This document shows, piece after piece, positions 1 through 6,863 of a stretch of 24,149 nucleotides of DNA (position 1 is the first letter of the stretch; each line of letters opens with the position of its first letter). The notes beneath the pieces are model-generated. The model saw only the letters and a program-made list of their open reading frames with translations, did not search any database and had not been told where the DNA came from. The DNA lies in contig DASXTS010000101.1 in assembly GCA_036505275.1 (NCBI GenBank), positions 1-24,149 of the forward strand, given 5' to 3'. Position numbers and translations under genes: made by a program. The DNA is from DASXTS01 sp036505275 (GTDB lineage Bacteria > Actinomycetota > Actinomycetes > Mycobacteriales > Pseudonocardiaceae).

Positions 1-298
1 CTACCGGGCCGGCTCGTACGTGCCGCACGTGCTCGTGACCCGGGATGGCGGGGTTACGTGGACCGACCTGTCGGGCAACCTGCCGCAGGCTCCGGTCAAC
101 GACGTGGTTCTTGGCGGCGGCAGCACCCTGTACGTGGCCACCGACCAGGGTGTGTTCGTCTCCGCCGGTGATGGTGTCTGGCAGCGGCTCGGCACCGGCC
201 TGCCGCTGGTCCCGGTGGACGACATCGAGTACGACCCCGGCCACCACCGCCTGGTCGCCGCAACCTTCGGCCGCAGCATGTACGAGCTCGCCGTCTAG
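1..298 (+). CDS. BNR/Asp-box beta-propeller protein, C-terminal end (5' truncated by window)
   Basis: Only about the last 98 codons are present; the reading frame enters from the left edge at base 2 and stops at TAG 296-298. The peptide contains the Asp-box motif TRDGGVTW, then short beta-strand repeats with GSTLYVATDQGVFVS and ends in ATFGRSMYELAV. Asp-box (BNR) repeats mark beta-propellers of the sialidase/Vps10/photosynthesis-stability type. In actinobacteria such proteins are commonly large and secreted or surface-bound, and the closing line '(A)TFGRSMYEL' is typical of the last blade. The catalytic or signal-peptide part, if any, lies outside the window, so substrate and location cannot be stated. 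It is convergent with the crotonase gene at 515-1345; the gap between them is a palindrome-rich spacer. Confidence 0.75.
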   Translation, partial: YRAGSYVPHVLVTRDGGVTWTDLSGNLPQAPVNDVVLGGGSTLYVATDQGVFVSAGDGVWQRLGTGLPLVPVDDIEYDPGHHRLVAATFGRSMYELAV

Positions 299-306
299 GT
301 TCCGCG

Positions 307-352
307 CGTGTCCGCGTGAACGAACACGTGTGTCCGCGGGAACAGACACACG
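307..352. repeat. Two adjacent GTGTCC-type inverted repeats
   Basis: CGTGT (307-311) pairs with ACACG (324-328). It is followed immediately by CGTGTGTC (327-334) and its perfect reverse complement GACACACG (345-352) around the 10-nt loop CGCGGGAACA. They start 9 bp after the stop codon of the left gene. They could act as a terminator for it, although no T-run follows. The core GTGTCCGCG is shared with the array at 409-498. Confidence 0.55.
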
Positions 353-408
353 AGTTGGGCGGTTCGGCAGGTCACCCCGGCCGGTTCCCGTACCGCAACG
401 GCCCACTC

Positions 409-498
409 ACCTGTCCGAACCCGCGGACACACCTGTCCGAAGACGCGGACACACCTGTCCGAAGACGCGGACACACGTGTCTGTTCGCGCGGACACGC
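409..498. repeat. Tandem array of 22-bp palindromic units (TGTCCG-N6-CGGACA)
   Basis: Three head-to-tail 22-bp units lie at 409-430, 431-452 and 453-474. The last two are identical and the first differs at 2-3 bases. A diverged fourth unit follows at 475-498. Each unit holds TGTCCG, six bases, then CGGACA, so each can fold into a 6-bp hairpin. The array sits between two convergent stop codons (298 and 515), which suits a bidirectional terminator or a REP-like intergenic repeat. It is not CRISPR because there are no unique spacers. The rest of this 216-bp gap (353-408, 499-514) shows nothing recognisable. Confidence 0.7.
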
Positions 499-514
499 GG
501 GGCCGGGAAGGCGG

Positions 515-1345
515 TCAGGTGCCGGTGAAGTGTGGGGGGCGGCGCTCGAGGAAGGCCTGGACGGCCTCGCCGAGGTCCTTGCTGGGCAGGAACGCGGCGT
601 TCCACGCGGCGACGTAGCGCAGCCCGTCGTCGACGTGCGGCTCGCGGGCGGCGTTCAACACCTCCTTGACGCCCTGCACGACCAGCGGCGGGTTGGCCGC
701 GATCGCCGAGGCCAGTGAACGGGCGGCGGCCAGCAGTTCGTCCCGATCTTCGTACACGTGGTTGACCAGGCCGATGCCGCCCGCCCGCTCGGCGTCGATG
801 TCCGCGCCGGTGAGCGCGAGCTCGCGGAGGTGGCCCTCGCCGATGATGCCGGCCAGCCGTTGCAGGCTGCCGAGGTCGGCCACGATGGCCACCCGCACCT
901 CGCGAACGCTGAACTTGGCGTCGGCCGAGGCCAGCCGGATGTCGGCGGCCGCGGCGAGGTCCACACCGCCGCCGATGCACCAGCCGGCCACCGCGGCGAT
1001 CACCGGCTTGCGGCACGCCGCGACCGAGCCGATGGCCGCCTGCAGCCGGCGGATCTCGTGCAGGAGGCCGGTCCGCGAGCCGGCCAGCGCGCTGTCGGTC
1101 ATCAGGTCCGACCAGCTCGACATCATCGCCGGCAGATCGAGGCCGTAGCTGAAATGCTCGCCCTCACCGGTGAGCACCACGGCGCGCACCTGGGGGTCGG
1201 CGTCCAGCTCGCCGAACACCAGTGGCAGCTCGCGCCAGAAGTTGGGGCCCATGGTGTTGCCCTTGCCCGGCCCGAGCATCGTCACCTCGGCCACCTGCTC
1301 GGCGCGGTCGACCCGCAGCGCGACCAGCTTCTCATCCTCGAACAC
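515..1345 (-). CDS. Crotonase-fold enoyl-CoA hydratase/isomerase, probable delta(3,5)-delta(2,4)-dienoyl-CoA isomerase
   Basis: 276 residues, the usual length for a single-domain crotonase. Oxyanion-hole segments are FSYGLDL (about 65-71) and IGGGVDL (124-130). The three acidic residues that define dienoyl-CoA isomerase (Asp176, Glu196 and Asp204 in the rat mitochondrial enzyme) have counterparts with the right spacing: D129 in GGGVDL, E149 in VREV, and D157 in VADLGSLQRL. A plain hydratase would carry Glu at two of these sites, so isomerisation of dienoyl-CoAs from unsaturated fatty acids is the best call (inferred from motifs). The GTG start at 1343-1345 follows AGGGG. It is the third gene of the fadA-fadB set, 58 bp after fadB. 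That gap holds a 40-nt hairpin, which may reduce or process read-through. It resembles mycobacterial EchA21-type proteins as far as I can recall. Confidence 0.85.
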   Translation of the reverse strand: MFEDEKLVALRVDRAEQVAEVTMLGPGKGNTMGPNFWRELPLVFGELDADPQVRAVVLTGEGEHFSYGLDLPAMMSSWSDLMTDSALAGSRTGLLHEIRRLQAAIGSVAACRKPVIAAVAGWCIGGGVDLAAAADIRLASADAKFSVREVRVAIVADLGSLQRLAGIIGEGHLRELALTGADIDAERAGGIGLVNHVYEDRDELLAAARSLASAIAANPPLVVQGVKEVLNAAREPHVDDGLRYVAAWNAAFLPSKDLGEAVQAFLERRPPHFTGT

Positions 1346-1355
1346 GCCCTACCCC

Positions 1356-1364
1356 TGTGGATAA
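1356..1364 (-). other. DnaA-box-like motif TTATCCACA
   Basis: On the minus strand this reads TTATCCACA, identical to the classic bacterial DnaA box. It forms part of a tail, CGACTTATCCACAGG, that follows the hairpin at 1368-1407. The second hairpin copy has the near match TTGTCCACC at 22986-22994, close to the actinobacterial form TTGTCCACA. A single 9-mer can occur by chance, so binding is not claimed; it is noted because it belongs to the repeated unit. Confidence 0.35.
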
Positions 1365-1367
1365 GTC

Positions 1368-1407
1368 GTGAGTGGCAAATGGTGTTCCAGCACCATATGC
1401 CACTCAC
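1368..1407 (-). repeat. 40-nt hairpin repeat, copy 1 (GTGAGTGG family)
   Basis: On the minus strand GTGAGTGGCATATGGTG is followed by the six-base loop CTGGAA and then CACCATTTGCCACTCAC. The arms are 17 bp with a single T/T mismatch. The fadB stop codon (TGA, 1404-1406) lies inside the first arm. The same 40-nt layout and the same downstream tail recur at 22943-22982. Copy 1 has C/G at arm position 9 where copy 2 has T/A, a compensatory change. It could terminate or process the fadAB transcript. Confidence 0.85.
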
Positions 1408-3563
1408 AGAGGCTGGTGGCCCCTGGCCACCAGCCTCTCCGACGGGTTGAAGCGGTCGCCGTAGGCCTTGGCCAGCTCGCGGGCACGCTCGACGAAACCG
1501 GGGACGCCGCCCGGGTAGCCGTTGATGTACTGGACGGCGCCGCCCGTCCACGCGGGGAAACCGATGCCCATGATCGAGCCGATGTTCGCGTCCGGCACGG
1601 AACGCAGCACGCCCTCCTCGAGGCAGGCGACAGTGTCCAGCGCCTCGGCGAACAGCATGCGCTCCTGGATGTCCTTGAACGGGATCTCCGGCCGGCCGCC
1701 GTCCCCCTTTGTGAAGTGCTCGTAGAGACCTGGCCACAGCCCGGCCCGCTTGCCGTCGGCATAGGAGTAGAACCCGGCGCCGGCCGACTTGCCGCGGCGG
1801 TCGAACTCCAGCATCCGGTCGATGACCGCCTCGGCCGGGTGCGGCACCCACTCCGTGCCGGCGGCCTCGGCGGCCGCCCGGAACTCGCGCCGGATCTTGT
1901 GGCCGAGCGTGAGCGTGAGCTCGTCCATGAGCTGCAGCGGCGGCGCCGGGTAGCCGGCCTGCGCGCCGGCCTGCTCGATGGACGCCGGGTTGACACCCTC
2001 GCCGACCATGGCCACTGCCTCGTCCAGGAATCGGCCGATGACCCGGCTGGTGAAGAACCCCCGGCTGTCGTTGACGACGATCGGCGTCTTACGGATCTGC
2101 TTGGCGACGTCGAAAGCCCGCGCCAACGCGGCATCCGACGTCTGCGCGCCGACCACGATCTCCAGCAGCGGCATCTTGTCCACCGGCGAGAAGAAGTGCA
2201 GGCCGATGAAGTCCTCCGGCCGCTTGACCGCGGTGGCCAGCCCGGTGATCGGCAGCGTGGAGGTGTTCGAGCCGAGCAGCGCGTCCGGCGCCACCACGTC
2301 CTCGATGTCCTGGAAGATCCGGTGCTTGAGCGCGGTGTCCTCGAACACGGCCTCGATCACGAGATCACAGCCGGCCAGGTCCTGGACACGGTCGGTCGGC
2401 GTGATGCGGGCCAGCGTCTCGTCGGCCTGCTCTTGGGACACCTTGCCGCGGGCGACGGCCTTGTCGAACAGCCGCACCGAGTAGTCCTTGCCGCGCTGGG
2501 CGGCGTCCACCGAGACATCCTTCAGCATCACCTGCATGCCGCCGCGGGCGCACACGTATGCAATGCCGGCGCCCATCATGCCGGCGCCGAGCACCGCCAC
2601 CTTCCGCGCCGTCCACGGCTCGTACCCGCTCGGGCGGGAGCCGCCGGAGTTGATGTGCTGCAGGTCGAAGAAGAACGCTTTGATCATGTTCTTCGAGATC
2701 TGGCCGGTGACCAGCTCGACGAAGTACCTGGTGGTGATCGTCACCGCGGCGTCCAGGTCGACCTGCGCGCCCTCGACCGCGGCGGCGAGGATGTTGCGCG
2801 GCGCCGGCATGGGCGCGCCCTTGAGCTGCTTGCGCAGGTTGGCCGGGAAGGCCGGCAGGTTGGCCGCGAACGACGGCTGCGACGGCGAGCCGCCGGGGAT
2901 CTTGAAGCCCTTGACGTCCCAGGGCTGCACCGCGTCCGGGTGCTCCCGGATCCAGGCGCGGGCCTGTGCCAGCATCTCCTCCGGCGTGGCCACCACCTCG
3001 TCCACCAAGCCGATCTCCCTGGCCGCGCGGGGCTGGTAGCGCTGGCCCTGCAGCAGCACCTGCAGCAGCGCGTTCGTGATGCCCAACATCCGCACGGTCC
3101 GCGCGATGCCACCGCCGCCAGGGAGCAGGCCGAGCGTCACCTCGGGCAGCCCGATCTCCGACCCCTTCGCGTCCAGGGCCACCCGGTGGTGGCAAGCGAG
3201 CGCAATCTCCAGGCCGCCGCCGAGCGCCGCGCCGTTGATCGCCGCAACCACCGGCCGGCCGAGCCGTTCCAGCCGGCGCAGGTAGCCGCACATCGCGGTC
3301 ACCTCGTCGGTGATCCGCTGCGCGTCGGCCGGTGTCGCCTGGCGCATCAACTTGACATCGCCGCCGGCGAAGAACGTCTTCTTGGCCGAGGTGATGATCA
3401 CGCCGGTGATCGAGTCTCGCTCCGCCTCCAGGCGCTGCACCGTCGGGCCGAGCGCCGCCGTGAACGCCGCGTTCATGGTGTTGGCCGACTGACCCGGGTC
3501 GTCCATGGTCAGCGTGACGATGCCGTCGGCGTCCTTGTCCCAGTTGATCATCTTGTCGGCCAC
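1404..3563 (-). CDS. fadB: Fatty-acid oxidation multifunctional protein: enoyl-CoA hydratase / 3-hydroxyacyl-CoA dehydrogenase
   Basis: 719 residues. The N-terminal crotonase domain (about 1-190) has the two catalytic glutamates, E119 in GGGLEIAL and E141 in LPEVTLGLLPGGGG. The dehydrogenase domain begins near 320 with the Rossmann motif LGAGMMGAG (325-333). Its catalytic dyad is H456 in GLHFFSPVDKMP and E468, with S435 in SNTST. C-terminal helical dehydrogenase domains follow to about 710. The enzyme hydrates 2-enoyl-CoA and oxidises the product with NAD, handing 3-ketoacyl-CoA to FadA. Length, domain order and gene order match the mycobacterial FadA-FadB trifunctional enzyme. GTG 3561-3563 is kept as start because MADKMINWDKDADG aligns with remembered FadB N-termini, although ATG at residue 5 has better spacing from GAGGGG. 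The last residues, ARGHQPL, lie in a palindrome and look like a replaced C-terminus. Confidence 0.95.
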   Translation of the reverse strand: MADKMINWDKDADGIVTLTMDDPGQSANTMNAAFTAALGPTVQRLEAERDSITGVIITSAKKTFFAGGDVKLMRQATPADAQRITDEVTAMCGYLRRLERLGRPVVAAINGAALGGGLEIALACHHRVALDAKGSEIGLPEVTLGLLPGGGGIARTVRMLGITNALLQVLLQGQRYQPRAAREIGLVDEVVATPEEMLAQARAWIREHPDAVQPWDVKGFKIPGGSPSQPSFAANLPAFPANLRKQLKGAPMPAPRNILAAAVEGAQVDLDAAVTITTRYFVELVTGQISKNMIKAFFFDLQHINSGGSRPSGYEPWTARKVAVLGAGMMGAGIAYVCARGGMQVMLKDVSVDAAQRGKDYSVRLFDKAVARGKVSQEQADETLARITPTDRVQDLAGCDLVIEAVFEDTALKHRIFQDIEDVVAPDALLGSNTSTLPITGLATAVKRPEDFIGLHFFSPVDKMPLLEIVVGAQTSDAALARAFDVAKQIRKTPIVVNDSRGFFTSRVIGRFLDEAVAMVGEGVNPASIEQAGAQAGYPAPPLQLMDELTLTLGHKIRREFRAAAEAAGTEWVPHPAEAVIDRMLEFDRRGKSAGAGFYSYADGKRAGLWPGLYEHFTKGDGGRPEIPFKDIQERMLFAEALDTVACLEEGVLRSVPDANIGSIMGIGFPAWTGGAVQYINGYPGGVPGFVERARELAKAYGDRFNPSERLVARGHQPL
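1408..1438 (-). other. Perfect 14-bp stem-loop inside the 3' end of fadB
   Basis: AGAGGCTGGTGGCC (1408-1421) and its exact reverse complement GGCCACCAGCCTCT (1425-1438) flank a 3-nt loop. The stem covers the last ten or so sense codons of fadB. It lies back to back with the 40-nt hairpin at 1368-1407, so the fadB message ends in two consecutive strong stem-loops. It has no T-run. Possible roles are mRNA 3' stabilisation, attenuation before the downstream crotonase gene, or the footprint of an inserted palindrome. Confidence 0.75.
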
Positions 3564-3566
3564 CCC

Positions 3567-4781
<1,215 letters not shown>

Positions 4782-4840
4782 GGTGAGCGGTCCCTTCTGC
4801 GAGCCAAGTCCGGCAACGCCGCTCCGAGTGGCGTTAATCG

Positions 4841-4859
4841 CGGTTAACTTTGTGAACCG
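4841..4859. promoter_or_regulatory. Palindromic operator candidate CGGTTAAC-TTT-GTGAACCG in the fadA promoter
   Basis: Two 8-bp arms with one mismatch surround TTT. The site overlaps the likely -10 element (CAAAGT, 4847-4852 on the minus strand) and sits 60 bp before the fadA start. TetR-family repressors usually bind imperfect palindromes of this size over promoters, and a TetR gene lies just across the gap. The pairing with that regulator is inferred from position. Confidence 0.55.
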
Positions 4860-4876
4860 GCGCCGCTTGCTGTCAA
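4847..4876 (-). promoter_or_regulatory. Probable fadA promoter (TTGACA, 18 bp, CAAAGT)
   Basis: The minus strand has a perfect TTGACA -35 at 4871-4876, an 18-bp spacer, and CAAAGT at 4847-4852 as -10, matching TANNNT except at the first base. It predicts a transcript starting near 4840 with a leader of about 60 nt before the fadA GTG. The overlap with the 4841-4859 palindrome supports a repressor-controlled promoter. Confidence 0.5.
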
Positions 4877-4881
4877 GGGGT

Positions 4882-4892
4882 TGTGTGACACA
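4882..4892. promoter_or_regulatory. Small palindrome TGTGT-G-ACACA in the divergent gap
   Basis: A perfect 11-bp palindrome lies about 54 bp before the truncated crotonase/TetR unit, on the other side of the fadA promoter. It is a second possible operator in this gap. It could be chance, and its sequence is unlike the 4841-4859 site. Confidence 0.3.
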
Positions 4893-4945
4893 TCATCGGG
4901 CTGCTCCGCCGGCGGCAATGCGCTGGCAAAGAAGGTGGTCGGACG

Positions 4946-5284
4946 GTGGACGGGTACACGGCGATCGAGTACGGCGTGCGGGACCGCGTGGCGACGATAA
5001 CGCCGAACCGCCCGGCCGCGCGTAACGGCTTCACCAAGACGATGGCCGATGAGCTGCGGTCCGCCCTCGAGGTGGCCGATGGCGAGGACGAGGCGCGCAC
5101 TGTGGTGCTCACCGGAGCCGGGGCGGATTTCCGCGTCGGCGCGGACCTCTCCGGCGGCGGGTTCGCCGCGGCGCCCGGGGCGGCCTCGGCGGGGCCTGCC
5201 ACGTCGGACCGGGCGGAGCCGGCCGCGCCGTCCTTTCCCGGCATGGCGAGCAACGACCTGCCGCCGTTCCTGCCGTGGTCATGA
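4946..5284 (+). pseudogene. Truncated crotonase (enoyl-CoA hydratase N-terminal third), translationally coupled to tetR
   Basis: 112 codons. Residues 1-72 are a clear crotonase N-terminus: a VRDRVATITPNRP strand, ARNGFTKTMADEL, VVLTGAGADFRVGADLSGGG. The first oxyanion loop is present. The rest of the fold, including the second oxyanion glycine and the catalytic acids, is missing; instead there is a 40-residue Ala/Pro/Gly-rich tail ending in PPFLPWS. It cannot be an active hydratase as it stands. It still has an RBS (AAGGTGG before GTG 4946-4948), and its TGA (5282-5284) overlaps the ATG of the TetR gene in an ATGA junction, so translation of the remnant may drive translation of the regulator. 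It probably arose by an internal deletion that joined a crotonase gene to the TetR gene. Confidence 0.7.
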
Positions 5285-6582
5285 CGCCGGCGCGGGTGGC
5301 AGCCTCGGACGGCCGGCGACTGCGCTCAACTCGCCGCGGCCGCCGCGCCCAGCTCGCCGCGATCGCCGCTGACCTGTTCCACCGGCACGGCTACCACAAC
5401 GTCGGCGTCGACGAGATCGCCGCGGCCGCCGGCCTCACCGGGCCCGCGGTGTACCGGCACTTCGCCAGCAAGCAGGACATCCTCGGCCACGTCGTCGTCG
5501 ACGGCCTCGACTCGTTCGCCGCGGGCGTCGCTGCCACTGTGGACGCCTGGGACGGCAGCTCGGATGGCGACTTGCTGCACACCGTCGTCGCGTCCGCGTC
5601 GCGCCTGGCCATCGAGCGCCGGGAGCTCGGCGCGCTGTGGCGCCGCGAGGGCCGCAACCTGCCGGCCACCGATCGGGCCGCACTCGTCATGCGCGCCAGG
5701 CAGGCGACCCAGTTCGGTGTGAACCTCATTCGCGGCGTGCGGCCGCCGCTGTCACCGGAGGACGCCGATCTGCTCTGCTCGGCCGCCATGTCGGTATGGG
5801 GCAGCCTCTCCGACCACCACGTCGCCCTGCCCAGGGCCCGCTTCGAGGCCTTGCTCAGCGAGCTGGTGCTGGCGGTCATGCTCGCCGACACGGTCCCGGT
5901 GTCCGTCCCGGGGCCACCGCCGCTGCGGCCGCAACAGCCGGGGTCCCAGCAACCGGGGTCCCAGCCGCCGGGGTCCCAGCCACCGGGGTCCCAGCCACCG
6001 GGGTCTCAGCAACCGCGGCGGGAGCAGCTGCTCACCCTGGCCGCCCGGATGTTCCGGGAGCACGGCTACCACGGCGTGACCATGGAGGACATCGGCGCCG
6101 CCGCCGGGATCAGCGGCCCGAGCATCTACCGCCACTACGCCGGCAAGGCCGACCTGCTCCTAGCCATGTGCGCCCGGGTCCGCGAGCGCCTGCTCGCCGG
6201 CGTGGACGCCGCGCTGCAACCCGACCACCAGCCGCGGCCGGCGCTGCACGAGCTGACCACCTCGTTCGTGCACACGGTGCTCGAACATCGCGACCTGGTG
6301 GCCGCCTACCTGATGGAGGGCCACAACCTGCCCGACCGCCCTCGCACCGAGCTTCGCCGGCAGCAGCGGCACTACCTGGACCAGTGGGTCCGCCTGCTGG
6401 TCGGCATCGACCCCATCATGGACGGCAAGCCGGCTCGGATCCGGGTGCACGCCGCGGTCACAATCGTCAACGACCTGGCACGCGCCGGCCGCTTCGCCGC
6501 CCGCCCGCACCTCGCCGACGAGCTCATCGCCCTCGCCCTGGCGGTGCTCGTGCCAAGGCCGGCGGGGCCGCCACACATGTGA
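5281..6582 (+). CDS. Tandem (double-domain) TetR/AcrR family transcriptional regulator
   Basis: 433 residues from ATG 5281, about twice the usual TetR length. GTG 5275 is in frame but the ATGA overlap favours 5281. Two complete TetR N-terminal DNA-binding domains are visible. The first, about 18-66, has DLFHRHGYHNVGVDEIAAAAG and TGPAVYRHFASKQDIL. The second, about 247-294, has MFREHGYHGVTMEDIGAAAG and SGPSIYRHYAGKADLL. Each is followed by a helical ligand/dimer domain with a similar ERRELGALWRREGRNLP versus EHRDLVAAYLMEGHNLP segment. An intragenic duplication or fusion is therefore likely. The halves are joined by a Pro/Gly/Ser/Gln linker (211-246) encoded by five 15-bp repeats. One chain could behave as a covalent dimer. 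Divergent from fadAB and upstream of the bkd genes, it is the best candidate controller of both (inference). Confidence 0.9.
   Translation: MTPARVAASDGRRLRSTRRGRRAQLAAIAADLFHRHGYHNVGVDEIAAAAGLTGPAVYRHFASKQDILGHVVVDGLDSFAAGVAATVDAWDGSSDGDLLHTVVASASRLAIERRELGALWRREGRNLPATDRAALVMRARQATQFGVNLIRGVRPPLSPEDADLLCSAAMSVWGSLSDHHVALPRARFEALLSELVLAVMLADTVPVSVPGPPPLRPQQPGSQQPGSQPPGSQPPGSQPPGSQQPRREQLLTLAARMFREHGYHGVTMEDIGAAAGISGPSIYRHYAGKADLLLAMCARVRERLLAGVDAALQPDHQPRPALHELTTSFVHTVLEHRDLVAAYLMEGHNLPDRPRTELRRQQRHYLDQWVRLLVGIDPIMDGKPARIRVHAAVTIVNDLARAGRFAARPHLADELIALALAVLVPRPAGPPHM
5938..6012 (+). repeat. Five 15-bp tandem repeats encoding a PGSQ(Q/P) linker
   Basis: Units of CCGGGGTCCCAGCMN run head to tail at 5938, 5953, 5968, 5983 and 5998. 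Differences are confined to the last codon (CAA, CCG or CCA) and one TCC-to-TCT change. The array encodes the hinge between the two TetR halves and is likely to vary in copy number between strains by slippage, without breaking the frame. Confidence 0.9.
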
Positions 6583-6640
6583 CGATCGCCGCGCTGGCCG
6601 ACGTCCACGAACACGGCGTCCTACTCTTACAGAGCCATCT

Positions 6641-6662
6641 TGCGACCTGAACTTCGGTCGCA
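6641..6662. other. Perfect 7-bp inverted repeat TGCGACC-N8-GGTCGCA
   Basis: Arms lie at 6641-6647 and 6656-6662, 59 bp after the TetR stop codon. It could be a weak terminator for that gene or an operator for the bkd operon. No T-run follows. Confidence 0.35.
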
Positions 6663-6742
6663 TCCGGCTCGCGCTGCGGCAGTCGGTGCCGCGTGGAGTC
6701 GTCGCCGTGCGGCGGATCGTGAAAAGATTGCGGGGGACAGCA

Positions 6743-6760
6743 ACCGTCAGCGCCGACGGT
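6743..6760. promoter_or_regulatory. Inverted repeat ACCGTC-N6-GACGGT upstream of the bkd operon
   Basis: A perfect 6-bp inverted repeat is followed 4 bp later by another ACCGT half-site, which also forms a TACCGT (TANNNT) -10-like hexamer. It is 104 bp before the E1-alpha start. It is a plausible operator/promoter area, but no good -35 is seen. Apart from this and the 6641-6662 repeat, the 281-bp gap 6583-6863 shows no gene. Confidence 0.3.
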
Positions 6761-6863
6761 GGATACCGTTCGCCGCCCACACCCAACGGCGACGGGCGGC
6801 ACCGGCGGCCCGGCCGAGCGGGTGCCACAAGCACCCGGGTGGCCCAGACCCGAGGAGAGGCGC

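Noticed and set aside
409..498. CRISPR array
   Set aside because: The 22-bp units are directly adjacent with no unique spacers, and no cas genes are present.
1282..2134. Several other long minus-strand frames in the fadB region
   Set aside because: They are other-frame shadows of fadB, with Arg/Ala-rich low-information translations.
4782..4945. tRNA or other RNA gene in the divergent gap
   Set aside because: No cloverleaf or T-arm consensus could be found here or in the other gaps.
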